Assembly (NCBI RefSeq): GCF_001613805.1
Contig: NZ_LPVY01000003.1
Location: forward strand, 452,969-516,968
Source: Thalassospira lucentensis
GTDB lineage: Bacteria; Pseudomonadota; Alphaproteobacteria; Rhodospirillales; Thalassospiraceae
Direction: 5' to 3'
DNA length: 64,000 bases
Positions within the stretch are counted from its first letter, which is position 1. Each line of letters begins with the position of its first letter. The notes beneath the pieces were generated by a model, which made no database searches, was not told where the DNA came from, and saw nothing but the letters and a program-made list of their open reading frames with translations. Shown here piece after piece: positions 27,716 to 36,831 of the stretch. The position numbers and the translations under genes were made by a program.

Positions 27716-28027
27716 CTAGTTTGATTCACCACCCAACAACACAATCTTGTCGACGATCAGTGTTTCGGCTTCGGTACAGGTGGTCATCAATGCGCCATGA
27801 CCTGTCACACGGACCTTGTCACCGGGACGGAATCGGGTTGCCTTGTTTGCCAATGCATAAAGCGTTCCGTCATCAGCACGGAATGTAACGCATTCCCGGC
27901 CATTATCGGTGATTTCACCGGTCAGGGTCATATTTTCTTTCTGAAATGCCGAGCATGCCGACAACAGCATTCCCGCGGCCAGGATCGCAGCAAACTTGCC
28001 AGAAACGGCGCCTATTCCGGTTTTCAT
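27716..28027 (-). CDS. Small lipoprotein, probable OB-fold type
   Basis: 103 residues with a lipoprotein signal: hydrophobic core FAAILAAGMLLSACSA, lipobox LSAC with the modified Cys at about residue 25. The mature part is short and beta-rich (LTGEITDNGRECVTFRADDG, then FRPGDKVRVTGHGAL) and looks like a small OB-like barrel. It contains three further cysteines. No enzyme motif is present. It converges on the SPOR gene with a 15-base gap and stands alone. Confidence 0.8.
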   Translation of the reverse strand: MKTGIGAVSGKFAAILAAGMLLSACSAFQKENMTLTGEITDNGRECVTFRADDGTLYALANKATRFRPGDKVRVTGHGALMTTCTEAETLIVDKIVLLGGESN

Positions 28028-28175
28028 TATGGTTCTCCTGTGCTCGTGCGGTTTCTTATCGTCACAAAACCTTATGTCCCTCGTTAAGGATGTTGTAACG
28101 CACTGGATTTTAAAAAGGATCCTGCAAACGTTTTACGCGTTTCAATTCGCATTGTCATTGATAACAAGATCAAAG

Positions 28176-28862
28176 ATGAACAACTCGCATCTGGAACTTT
28201 TGAAACAACTGGCTGAAGAATTTCAACCGCGCACGGACGTCAATACCCGTGCCACCGTTGAAACCGAAAGCACAGATGCGTTTGCAACACTTGTCGATCT
28301 TGCACGTGACATGCAAAACCGCCTTGATCAGCAGCAGAACCGTATCCGCCAGCTTGAACAAATGGTCGAGACCGACGAACTGACCGGTCTTTACAATCGC
28401 CGCGGCTTCCTTCGCCGCACCCGCGAAGCAATGGCACGCGCCGCCCGCTACAAAGAAAGCGGGCTTCTGGTGATTGCCGATCTGGACGGCTTCAAGATGA
28501 TCAATGATCATCATGGTCATGCGGCGGGCGATGCCATTCTGCGCCATTTTGGCCAGAACCTTCGCACGCACACACGTGCCGACGATTTTGTCGCCCGGTT
28601 TGGCGGGGACGAGTTTGCCATCCTGATGGTTGGCAGCAACCCCGATGTCGCCGAACCCCGGATCAGAGACCTTGAAAAAGCCACCTTACGCTTCCCCTTG
28701 ATCTGGCAGGGCACGGCTCTTCCGATCCGGGCCAGCTTCGGTTATACGATTTATCACGCCAACAGCGATGTCACCGACCTTTTGAAACAGGCCGATGATG
28801 CGATGTATGCCAACAAGCATGCAAAACGCGCCCTTCCCCAAAACAGTCATAACGCCGCCTGA
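28176..28862 (+). CDS. GGDEF-domain diguanylate cyclase (soluble, short)
   Basis: From ATG 28176 the protein has 228 residues; an upstream in-frame start at 27996 would run over the lipoprotein promoter and is rejected. It has a coiled-coil-prone helix at about 40-65 (MQNRLDQQQNRIRQLEQMVE), then DELTGLYNRRGFLRR and the active-site GGDEF. The RADD motif five residues before it is an intact RxxD inhibitory site. It should make cyclic di-GMP and be feedback inhibited. There is no sensor domain or membrane helix, so it acts in the cytosol. It precedes the EAL-GGDEF-DUF2336 operon by 184 bases. Confidence 0.9.
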   Translation: MNNSHLELLKQLAEEFQPRTDVNTRATVETESTDAFATLVDLARDMQNRLDQQQNRIRQLEQMVETDELTGLYNRRGFLRRTREAMARAARYKESGLLVIADLDGFKMINDHHGHAAGDAILRHFGQNLRTHTRADDFVARFGGDEFAILMVGSNPDVAEPRIRDLEKATLRFPLIWQGTALPIRASFGYTIYHANSDVTDLLKQADDAMYANKHAKRALPQNSHNAA

Positions 28863-29046
28863 ACACGCTTATCGGGCCTAAAACCATCCCACCGACTTCC
28901 CATATCGGATATCGGCAGGCATTTTTTGTTTATTAAATGCTTTTCCTTCATATTGCCCCTCAAGATCGCTATTTATAAAAAACGGGGAAAATGACTTCGG
29001 AGCATATCCGAAGCGTTTTTGGGGGCAGGCTGGTGATGGTTCTCTT

Positions 29047-30882
29047 ATGACAGACAATATTGGCTACTCAGCAGAAATGAACGACAGGGATCTTCTGGCT
29101 GCCATGGCCTTCTGCTGGGCGGACATGTTGCTTGAAGTCGACGAGAACGGATATATCCTGTTTGTGGCTGGCGCGACCGAAAGCCTTCTGGGCTGTCCAC
29201 CGGAACGGTTGATTGGCGAAGCACTTGATAAACTGGTTATCCGTTCGGAACGGCCCCTTTTGCGGGCCTATCTTCATGCCACTTCCGGGATCAAGCGCCT
29301 TGAGGAGCTCGACCTTGATTTCCAGTTGATCGAGGATGACGACACCGCCCTTGGCAACCCGGTTCCCCTGTCACTGAGCGGCTATATGATTTCCGAACCG
29401 ATCGGACGCTATTTCATTGCTGCCCGTCATCGGGCGATCCGCCCACGTGCGCGATCCGGGATTGACCGGCTGATCCTGCAAAACACGCTGTCTTCGGCAA
29501 ATTCCTCATCCGGCAAAACCGAACAGCATTCCGAAACAATGGCGCGCGTGGCATCAAGCCATAGCGAGGCCCTTGTTGTGCTTGAAAACCTTGCCGCCCT
29601 TCGCAGCCAGGCAGAAACCGACGCCACCAACGAACTGGCCCGGTTGATCGGGATCGGAATTGGTTCCCGCAGGAACACTGAAGACTTTGACACCAATAGC
29701 AACCATCTGGTTGACGAGCCGATGATCGAACTGGAACGGCGTATTGTCGCTTATGCAAGTGCCCTGCGCGCCGATCTCGACGATCCCGATTGCAGCGACG
29801 CGGAAAATACCGTTGATCCTTTCAAAAACCTGAACCTTGCCACCGGTAGTTCCGGCACTTCGGGTGGCTCAACATTGTCCACCAACGATCTGTTTGGACG
29901 TGATTACGATCTTGCCAGCGGTTTTCATCGCCTGACACAAAATGTCCGCCAGCCAATGGCAGGCGGGGAAAAGGAAACCAACCTGACACGCGCTGTGGCC
30001 TATGCGCTTAACCGCCTGCAACATCGCAGCGATGCGAATACGGATGTGTCGGCCGAACGGCTCTCGGCCAGCCTGCCCCATCTGATTCAGGAAACCCTGA
30101 AATCGGTCCGCGCATTTCGCGAAATTGTTCAGAACGGCTCATTTGCCGTGGCACTGCAACCGATCGTGCATCTTGGCAGTCTTGAAATGCACCATTACGA
30201 GGCGTTGGCACGCTTCCACGACGGCAGCAGCGCACTTGCCGTTGATCAGATCATCCATTTTGCCGAAGGTACCGGCCTGATTACCGAGTTCGATCTGGCG
30301 ATGTGCCAGAAAGTACTTGATCATGTAACGCTTGAACCGGAACTTGTAACTCATTCTGTAGCGGTTAATTTGTCAGGCCATTCACTGGAACAGCAGGATT
30401 TCCTGCCGGCATTGGAACAAATTCTTGATCGTTACGACATTGACCCGGCAAAAATCATGTTCGAGGTAACCGAAACATCGCGCATTCGTGGCCTTCGGGA
30501 CGTGAATGACGGTTTGCAACGGCTACGTGCACGCGGGCACCTTGTCTGTCTTGATGATTTCGGTGCCGGAGCCGCCAATTTCGAATATCTGAGCGCCCTT
30601 GACGTCGACATCATCAAATTTGATGGCGGTGCAATGCGCACGGCTTTGGCCAAACCCAAAGGCCGCGCCTTTATCAAAGCCACAGCCCTGCTTTGCCGCG
30701 ATCTTGGCATCCATACCATTGCAGAAATGATCTATGATCAGGCCAGCTTTGAACTGGTTCGTGATCTGGGCATTGATTTCGGTCAGGGATATCATCTTGG
30801 CGCACCGGTAACGCTTGCAAGTGTGAACACCGGATCATCAAGTAACGCGAAGACCGCCAACGCGACCGGAGGCGGGCAATGA
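29047..30882 (+). CDS. PAS-EAL cyclic-di-GMP phosphodiesterase
   Basis: 611 residues: a PAS-like N-terminal domain (about 10-130), a long low-complexity linker, and a C-terminal EAL domain. The signature is Glu385-Ala-Leu in YEALARF. Other metal/catalytic residues appear kept: the Asn in VNLSG, Glu in VTETS, Asp-Asp in LDDFGAG, Lys in IIKFD, Glu in TIAEM and Gln in GQGYHLG. The usual AEGVE is AEMIY, so one conserved glutamate is lost. I predict phosphodiesterase activity, perhaps altered. Its stop overlaps the start of the next gene by ATGA, coupling a cyclic-di-GMP-degrading enzyme to a synthesising one. Confidence 0.88.
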   Translation: MTDNIGYSAEMNDRDLLAAMAFCWADMLLEVDENGYILFVAGATESLLGCPPERLIGEALDKLVIRSERPLLRAYLHATSGIKRLEELDLDFQLIEDDDTALGNPVPLSLSGYMISEPIGRYFIAARHRAIRPRARSGIDRLILQNTLSSANSSSGKTEQHSETMARVASSHSEALVVLENLAALRSQAETDATNELARLIGIGIGSRRNTEDFDTNSNHLVDEPMIELERRIVAYASALRADLDDPDCSDAENTVDPFKNLNLATGSSGTSGGSTLSTNDLFGRDYDLASGFHRLTQNVRQPMAGGEKETNLTRAVAYALNRLQHRSDANTDVSAERLSASLPHLIQETLKSVRAFREIVQNGSFAVALQPIVHLGSLEMHHYEALARFHDGSSALAVDQIIHFAEGTGLITEFDLAMCQKVLDHVTLEPELVTHSVAVNLSGHSLEQQDFLPALEQILDRYDIDPAKIMFEVTETSRIRGLRDVNDGLQRLRARGHLVCLDDFGAGAANFEYLSALDVDIIKFDGGAMRTALAKPKGRAFIKATALLCRDLGIHTIAEMIYDQASFELVRDLGIDFGQGYHLGAPVTLASVNTGSSSNAKTANATGGGQ

Positions 30883-32618
30883 AACAGCATCACAAGGATG
30901 CCGACAAGGAAATGTCCGCATATAACGATATGACATCAGATCAGGGTTTCATTCTTGATCCGCAGACCATGGCAGATGCCGAGGCACCCGTCATGGTCAT
31001 GGACAAGAACGGCACCCCCCTGTTTGCCAATAAAAATGCCCGAAGCTTCGCCGAAGGCATTCGTGATGGTCTGTTTCCGGAAATAAACAAGCTGGTTTTA
31101 CGCGCCATCACAACGCCGGGCGGGGTTGTCGAACTCCTGACATTCGAGGTACAGCGCGGCACGGCAACGCTTGAACTGACGGCATTGCCGATGGCAGATG
31201 ACCGGGTTCTGCTTTTACCGCGCGACGTAAGTATGGATCGCAATCTGCGCGATGCGCTGATTGACTCGCGGCAGCGCTATCGTGACATCGTCGAAGTATC
31301 ATCCGCCTTTGCGTGGGAAACCGACGATACCGGCAATTTCATTTTTGTCTCGCCGCGTGGCGCCTTGGGTTACAAGGCCGATGAACTTGTGGGTCGGTCA
31401 CCGCTTGATTTCCTTTTGGATACAGCGGACCAGGACAGCGAAATTGTGTTTCGCAGCCAGAAGGCCGTTCGCGATGTACCGATCTGGCTCAGACGGGCCA
31501 ATGGCAATGCTGCCTGCCTCGCCGTTTCATCGACCCCGGTATATACGCGTGACGGTCGCTGGACCGGTACGCGCGGCCTTGCCCATGACATCACCGAACA
31601 GCGCCGGCGCGAAAGCGAAGTCGCCACGGCACGAAACCGCGACCGGTTGATGACCTACATTGTTCGCACCATGCGCGATGAAATCGACCCGACGCTTGTG
31701 CTTAAGGGGGCGGCCGATGCCAGCGCGCGTGCCCTGGCCTGTGCCGGATGTGCCATTTTCCGCCGCAACGAGGAAACCGATAGGATCGAGGTGGTCGCAT
31801 GTCATGGCCCCGAAGACCTTGATCCGATTGCCAAACAGGCATTGAACCAGCTTGGCAACACCGATGAGGTGTTTGAAGCCGAAATCGAGAATTATCGCGT
31901 TCTGGCCCAGCGTTGCCATTATCATCAGCAGGTGAATGGCGCGGTTATATTTATCTTCAACGCCGATCACCCTGCCCCTAACGAGGGCGAACGCGCCATC
32001 ATGTCCGAAGTATCGGACCAGATCGGGATCGCGATTGAACAGGCAGCCCAACATGACCGGATCGTTACCCTGTCGCGAACCGATGGTCTTACCGGGCTTT
32101 TGAACCGGCGCGCCTTCTTCGACGAATTGGGCCGCCGCCACGCCCGCCTTGTGCATGATGACATGCCTGCGGCCCTGATGTATGTCGACATGGACAATTT
32201 CAAGCTAGTTAATGACGTCCATGGTCATCAAACCGGGGATCAGGCCATTCTGGCGCTCGCCCGCATCCTTTTGGACAACACCCGCCCGATTGATCTTGTC
32301 GCGCGCCTTGGCGGCGATGAATTCGTGGTCTGGCTCGACGGGGCGGATATGGCAACCGCATCGCAACGCGCGCGCATCCTGCTTGACAAAAGCGCCACCT
32401 TGTCGTCGTTTTCCGGTAGCAAGGATCGTCCGCTTGGTATTTCGGTGGGCATTGCCGTGCGTGATGCCGGTTCGAAAGAACCGCTTGAACAGCTTGTGCT
32501 TCGTGCCGATCAGACCATGTATCAGGTCAAAAAACACGGCAAAGGCAGTTTCGGCATCGCCGCCCCTCCCGGATCGAGCAGTCCGGCAAGAATAGAAGAT
32601 CAGGAGACGCCCCTATGA
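30879..32618 (+). CDS. PAS-GAF-GGDEF diguanylate cyclase
   Basis: 579 residues. A first PAS-like segment (about 25-120), a typical PAS with PAC (about 130-245, ending GTRGLAHDITEQRRRE), a GAF-like region (about 255-390) and a GGDEF domain. The catalytic domain shows RTDGLTGLLNRRAFFDEL and an intact GGDEF, with RPID five residues upstream as an RxxD inhibitory site. It is soluble, so the sensed signal is cytoplasmic. It overlaps by four bases both the EAL gene before it and the DUF2336 gene after it. Confidence 0.9.
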   Translation: MKQHHKDADKEMSAYNDMTSDQGFILDPQTMADAEAPVMVMDKNGTPLFANKNARSFAEGIRDGLFPEINKLVLRAITTPGGVVELLTFEVQRGTATLELTALPMADDRVLLLPRDVSMDRNLRDALIDSRQRYRDIVEVSSAFAWETDDTGNFIFVSPRGALGYKADELVGRSPLDFLLDTADQDSEIVFRSQKAVRDVPIWLRRANGNAACLAVSSTPVYTRDGRWTGTRGLAHDITEQRRRESEVATARNRDRLMTYIVRTMRDEIDPTLVLKGAADASARALACAGCAIFRRNEETDRIEVVACHGPEDLDPIAKQALNQLGNTDEVFEAEIENYRVLAQRCHYHQQVNGAVIFIFNADHPAPNEGERAIMSEVSDQIGIAIEQAAQHDRIVTLSRTDGLTGLLNRRAFFDELGRRHARLVHDDMPAALMYVDMDNFKLVNDVHGHQTGDQAILALARILLDNTRPIDLVARLGGDEFVVWLDGADMATASQRARILLDKSATLSSFSGSKDRPLGISVGIAVRDAGSKEPLEQLVLRADQTMYQVKKHGKGSFGIAAPPGSSSPARIEDQETPL

Positions 32619-33985
32619 AGGGTTTTTTGCAGCGGGTCTTCACCAAACGTCGGGAAACCCCGATCACGTATGATGAAGCCAAAGACATGGCCGCCAGCCC
32701 GGATGCGAATGTTCGCGGCGTGCTGGCGCAACGTCATGATACCAAACCGGAAATTCTGTATTACCTTGCAAGTGATGCAGATTCCCAGGTGCGGCGCCAT
32801 ATTGCAGCAAACCACGCCACTCCTGTGCAAGCCGACGTCCTGCTAACCGATGACAAGGACGACAGCGTTCGTGGAAGCCTTGCCGAAAAGATTGCCAATC
32901 TTTCGGCCGGGCTGACACCGAATGAAACCGATAAACTGCGCCGGATGACCTATGAAGCGCTGGACAAGCTTGCCCGCGATCAGGCCGTCCATGTCCGCCA
33001 GGTTATTTCGGAAACGCTCAAGGATATCGCCAACGCGCCACAGCCGATCATCCAGCAGCTGGCGCGCGATACCGAAAGTGTCGTCTGCGGACCGGTCCTG
33101 CAATATTCGCCGGTTCTGACGGAAACCGATCTTCTGGAAATCATCGAAGGCAGTTCGGGAAGAGGATCGCTTAGCTTTATCTCGCGTCGTCGCAATGTTG
33201 GTGAAAAACTTGCCGATGCGATTGCCGCCAGCAGCGACAAGGATGCGATCTCGCATCTTCTGGGCAACAAGTCGGCACAGATCCGCGAAGAAACCCTTGA
33301 TCAGCTTATTGATCGTGCGCCGGATTATCCGGAATGGCACAAGCCATTGGTTGAACGCCCGCAACTGCCACCGACGGCAGCAGGTAAACTGGCACGTTTT
33401 GTCGCTGAAAACCTGATCGGCGTGCTGGAACGGCGCAAGGATCTGAAAAAGGAACAGCTCGACGCGGTTCGCGAAGTCGTCAATCGACGCATTTCATCTG
33501 GCGAGTTCGACAAACGCGAAGATGCACCGGTTGAAACCCGCAAGGCCAAACAGAAGCAGGCAGAACAGAAAGCAACGACCAAGTCCGGTGGTGCCGAGGC
33601 CGCAGCGACGAGCGAGGAAGAAGAATCTTCTTATGAAAAGGCATTGGCCCTGCATAGCAAAGGCAAACTGACCGATAAGGAAGTTGCCAAGGCGTTGGCA
33701 GCCAACGATGTCAAGTTTGCGCGTGCGGCCCTTGCAGTCCTTGCCGGTATTCCGCCAGAAGCCGTGACCAAAGTCCTTAACACCCATTCAGCCAAAGGTG
33801 TCGTATCGCTGGCATGGAAGGCCGGACTTCCGGCCGAACTGGCCGTGAAGATTCAGGTCAAGCTTGGGCATGTCCCGCCCGGGCAGACGCTTAATCCGCG
33901 TGGCAACGACTATCCGCTGAGCGAAGAAGACATGAAATGGCAGCTTGAATTCTTTACCGGCATGGCAACGGTCGGGCTGCGCTGA
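32615..33985 (+). CDS. DUF2336 helical-repeat protein
   Basis: 456 residues, largely alpha-helical HEAT-like repeats. The N-terminal part has repeating units such as SPDANVRGVLAQRHDTKPEI and SDADSQVRRHIAANHATPVQ. A lysine/glutamate-rich hinge lies at about 300-345, and a conserved C-terminal block ends in PLSEEDMKWQLEFFTGMA. DUF2336 proteins are widespread in alphaproteobacteria, often near signalling genes, with no settled biochemical role. Translational coupling with the EAL and GGDEF genes suggests a scaffold or effector of that cyclic-di-GMP module; this is inference. Its stop abuts the stop of the convergent GNAT gene without a gap. Confidence 0.85.
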   Translation: MKGFLQRVFTKRRETPITYDEAKDMAASPDANVRGVLAQRHDTKPEILYYLASDADSQVRRHIAANHATPVQADVLLTDDKDDSVRGSLAEKIANLSAGLTPNETDKLRRMTYEALDKLARDQAVHVRQVISETLKDIANAPQPIIQQLARDTESVVCGPVLQYSPVLTETDLLEIIEGSSGRGSLSFISRRRNVGEKLADAIAASSDKDAISHLLGNKSAQIREETLDQLIDRAPDYPEWHKPLVERPQLPPTAAGKLARFVAENLIGVLERRKDLKKEQLDAVREVVNRRISSGEFDKREDAPVETRKAKQKQAEQKATTKSGGAEAAATSEEEESSYEKALALHSKGKLTDKEVAKALAANDVKFARAALAVLAGIPPEAVTKVLNTHSAKGVVSLAWKAGLPAELAVKIQVKLGHVPPGQTLNPRGNDYPLSEEDMKWQLEFFTGMATVGLR

Positions 33986-34507
33986 TCAGTGCAGCTGATC
34001 CTGCCTGCTATCGGGCGAGCGCAGCATTGAAATATGGGCGATACCATCTTCATAGAAGGCTTCGCCGAACTGCATGAAGCCCAGTGCCTCGTAAAAGTTT
34101 TTGAGATAAAGCTGGGCATTCAGGAAAATCCCCCTGCCCGCAAAGGTATCGTGGCAGGACGCGATGGCCTGCAACATCAGTTTACGGCCGATACCCTGGC
34201 CACGCAAATCGGGGCTGGCAACGACACGGCCGATCGCCGGATGCTGTCCCTGTGCGGAATGATCGGGATCGATACCCGGTGCCACAATGCGCGCAGCGGC
34301 AACAACCTTGCCGTCCAGCAATCCCAGAACATGCTGACAAAGCGGATCAAGCCCGTCGATCTCGGGGAAAATGCATTCCTGTTCGATGATGAAAATCTGT
34401 TGCCGCAATCGCAACAGGTCATGAACCTGAAGCGGTGTCATCTCGTCAAAGGCGCAATGCACCCACTGCAGGGTCGAGGATGAGGCAGACATGGCGGCAA
34501 CTTTCAT
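33986..34507 (-). CDS. GNAT acetyltransferase, ElaA-like
   Basis: 173 residues from ATG 34507; ATG 34492 is an equally plausible start. The GNAT core is present, with IGRVVASPDLRGQGIGRKLM holding the acetyl-CoA-binding R/Q-x-x-G-x-G/A turn. The early stretch LLRLRQQIFIIEQECIFPEI is characteristic of ElaA-type proteins. The acceptor is unknown. The gene is convergent with the DUF2336 gene and 30 bases from the TusA gene on the same strand; in transcription order TusA comes first. Confidence 0.85.
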   Translation of the reverse strand: MKVAAMSASSSTLQWVHCAFDEMTPLQVHDLLRLRQQIFIIEQECIFPEIDGLDPLCQHVLGLLDGKVVAAARIVAPGIDPDHSAQGQHPAIGRVVASPDLRGQGIGRKLMLQAIASCHDTFAGRGIFLNAQLYLKNFYEALGFMQFGEAFYEDGIAHISMLRSPDSRQDQLH

Positions 34508-34537
34508 TTCCGGACGTGATGGACGCGCTTGTTCTGG

Positions 34538-34792
34538 TTATTTCGCGGCCAGATGCTCGATATGATAGATAAACACATCATTTTCCTGTGTCGATGACAA
34601 CAGGCGGTTTCCGGTCATTTCGCAAAAGGATTTCATATCTGCGACCGAGCCTGGATCGGTCGCCAAAACCTTAAGCACACCGCCTGCAGGCACATCGCGC
34701 AATGCCTTTTTTGCCTTCAGCACCGGCATCGGACAAATCAATCCACGGGCATCAAGAACAAGGTCAAAGGGATCTTCTGGAGTAAGCGACAT
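34538..34792 (-). CDS. tusA: TusA-family sulfurtransferase/sulfur carrier
   Basis: From ATG 34792 the protein has 84 residues; a TTG at 34828 would add twelve. The TusA fold signature is clear: LDARGLICPMPVLKAKKAL with the active cysteine in the CPxP motif. TusA relays persulfide sulfur, for example for tRNA 2-thiouridine or molybdenum cofactor, or in sulfur oxidation. The divergent neighbour is a TauE/SafE exporter followed by a TIGR02186 protein, so a sulfur-compound function for the locus is likely. Confidence 0.9.
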   Translation of the reverse strand: MSLTPEDPFDLVLDARGLICPMPVLKAKKALRDVPAGGVLKVLATDPGSVADMKSFCEMTGNRLLSSTQENDVFIYHIEHLAAK

Positions 34793-34910
34793 GAAAAACC
34801 TTACAAAAAATCGGATTATCCCGGCCAATCAGTGAATTGGCGATTGTTGCATTTGCACAATATGTTAGACTGATTTCTCAGAATCAATCAAACGCTGATG
34901 CCCGCCTGCG

Positions 34911-35834
34911 ATGCAAATCTATTTGCCTATTGCCGAGATGTCGGTAAACATTTTTCTGATACTGGGGCTAGGCGGCGGCGTCGGATTTTTGTCCGGGTTG
35001 TTCGGGGTTGGCGGCGGATTTTTGATCACGCCGCTTTTGATTTTCTATGGTATCCCCCCTGCTGTATCGGTTGCAACCGCTGCGAACCAGATTGTCGCAT
35101 CGTCGGTTTCAGGCGTGTTTGCCCATTGGCGACGCGGTAACGTCGACCTGAAAATGGGCCTTGTCCTTCTGGCGGGTGGTATAGCCGGGTCCACAATCGG
35201 GGTCTGGGTTTTTGCATGGTTACGTTCCCTCGGGCAAATTGATCTGGTCATTTCGCTTTGCTATGTGATCTTTTTGGGGATCATCGGCGGCATGATGCTG
35301 ATCGAGGCATCGCGTGCCATTTTCCGCACCCGGCGCCGCGGCGGGCCATTTCGTCGCACCAAGAAACACCAGCACAGCTTTGTCCATGGTCTGCCCCTTA
35401 AAATGCGGTTTTACCGCTCCGGGCTTTATATCAGCGCCTTGCTGCCGCTTCTTGTCGGCTTCTTTGTCGGGCTTCTGACCGCTCTGATGGGGGTTGGCGG
35501 TGGCTTTGTAATGGTTCCGGCGATGATTTACATCCTGGGCATGCCGACCAGTGTCGTCATCGGGACATCGCTGTTTCAGATCATTTTTGTGACCGCCAAC
35601 GTTACTTTCCTGCAATCCATTCAGACGCAAACCGTTGATGTTGCCCTTGCCATCCTGCTGTTGATCGGCGGCGTCATCGGGGCACAATTCGGCGCACAAT
35701 TCGGATCGCGCCTTAAGGCGGAACATTTGCGGGCAATGCTGGGGCTTCTGGTTCTTTCGGTTTGCCTGAAACTTCTGTTCGATCTCGTGATCACGCCGAC
35801 CGAACTTTATTCCATCGCGCCGGAGAATTTGTAA
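34911..35834 (+). CDS. TauE/SafE (TSUP) family membrane transporter
   Basis: 307 residues with about eight hydrophobic helices in two related halves. Each half has the family glycine motif: GFLSGLFGVGGGFLITPLL and GLLTALMGVGGGFVMVPAM. Between them lies a basic loop rich in Arg/Lys/His (about 143-162). TSUP proteins move sulfite, sulfoacetate, thiosulfate and other sulfur-containing anions. It is transcribed away from tusA and overlaps the TIGR02186 gene by one base (TAATG). The direction and substrate are not shown by the sequence. Confidence 0.9.
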   Translation: MQIYLPIAEMSVNIFLILGLGGGVGFLSGLFGVGGGFLITPLLIFYGIPPAVSVATAANQIVASSVSGVFAHWRRGNVDLKMGLVLLAGGIAGSTIGVWVFAWLRSLGQIDLVISLCYVIFLGIIGGMMLIEASRAIFRTRRRGGPFRRTKKHQHSFVHGLPLKMRFYRSGLYISALLPLLVGFFVGLLTALMGVGGGFVMVPAMIYILGMPTSVVIGTSLFQIIFVTANVTFLQSIQTQTVDVALAILLLIGGVIGAQFGAQFGSRLKAEHLRAMLGLLVLSVCLKLLFDLVITPTELYSIAPENL

Positions 35835-36592
35835 TGAACAAATCGGGCGCGATCATTCGTACACTGCTTGCCACCATGGCGGTGCTTGCCGTGGCCGGAC
35901 AGGACCGGGCACGCGCCGATGCGCTGGTTGTTGATCTTTCCAACCATCTTGTTGCCATCACCACCGGCTTCACCGGAACCGACGTGCTTTTGTTTGGCGC
36001 GGTGCAAAGCGAAGGCGATGTGATCGTCACGGTCAGGGGCCCCGATCAGGATATGGTCGTGCGGCGCAAGGAACGCAAAGTCGGCATCTGGGTCAACAGC
36101 GAAAGTGCCACTTTCCGCAATGTGCCTGCCTATTATGCCAGCGCGTCGAACCGGCCGATGGAAATCATCGCCAATTCACAGCTTTACAATGATTACCGTA
36201 TCGGGCTTGAACATCAGCGCTTTGTGACCGAAATCGATGACAAGGATCGCAACAGCAGCGATTACCGCGATGCCCTGTTGCGAAACATGCGTGCCGCAGG
36301 CCTTTTCAACCAGCGACCGGCAAAAATCAGCTTCCTGTCCAATCAGCTTTTTCGAACCGACATCCATTTTCCGGCCAATACCCCGACCGGTACATACACC
36401 ATCAATGTCTATCTGATCCGGGACGGTCGTATTGCCAGCGTCAAGACAACGCCGCTGGTCGTATCCAAAACCGGCGTCAGCGCCGAAGTTTATGACTTCG
36501 CACATCGCTATTCCGCGCTTTACGGTATCATCGCCGTGATCATTGCCGTCGCCGCCGGATGGACAGCAAGCGTCATGTTCCGCAAAAGGTAA
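35834..36592 (+). CDS. TIGR02186 family membrane-anchored periplasmic protein
   Basis: From ATG 35834 the protein has 252 residues. An N-terminal signal peptide (IIRTLLATMAVLAVAGQDRA) is followed by a beta-rich periplasmic part with LSNHLVAITTGFTGTDVLLF and the family-like VRRKERKVGIWVN. One C-terminal helix (LYGIIAVIIAVAAGWTASVM) ends in FRKR. The family is restricted mainly to alphaproteobacteria and typically sits next to TSUP transporters, as here. Its biochemical role is not established. The one-base overlap with the transporter gene suggests an obligatory partner. Confidence 0.85.
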   Translation: MNKSGAIIRTLLATMAVLAVAGQDRARADALVVDLSNHLVAITTGFTGTDVLLFGAVQSEGDVIVTVRGPDQDMVVRRKERKVGIWVNSESATFRNVPAYYASASNRPMEIIANSQLYNDYRIGLEHQRFVTEIDDKDRNSSDYRDALLRNMRAAGLFNQRPAKISFLSNQLFRTDIHFPANTPTGTYTINVYLIRDGRIASVKTTPLVVSKTGVSAEVYDFAHRYSALYGIIAVIIAVAAGWTASVMFRKR

Positions 36593-36601
36593 TCTGACCT
36601 T

Positions 36602-36622
36602 CAATCGTTGCTTGAACGATTG
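36602..36622 (+). terminator. 8-bp hairpin after the TIGR02186 gene
   Basis: CAATCGTT and AACGATTG pair around GCTTG ten bases past the stop. No T run follows, so it may be a weak terminator or an mRNA end-stabilising hairpin. Confidence 0.35.
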
Positions 36623-36831
36623 CGAAGCGTCCTTGTCCGGGCAATGTTTTCGCACATGCACCATCATGTTTTGCAGTTGCGTAAAGATAATTTCTTTGCC
36701 GGGATGCTTGAAAAATAACTTGGAAACGGTCCTTAAGTTACGGCAAACTTTGCTGATCCGGTGTGACAGCCCCTCGCCCCGCAAGTTGGCGCAACACATT
36801 CGGAACCCGTTTTCATTCAGGGCAGGACGAC

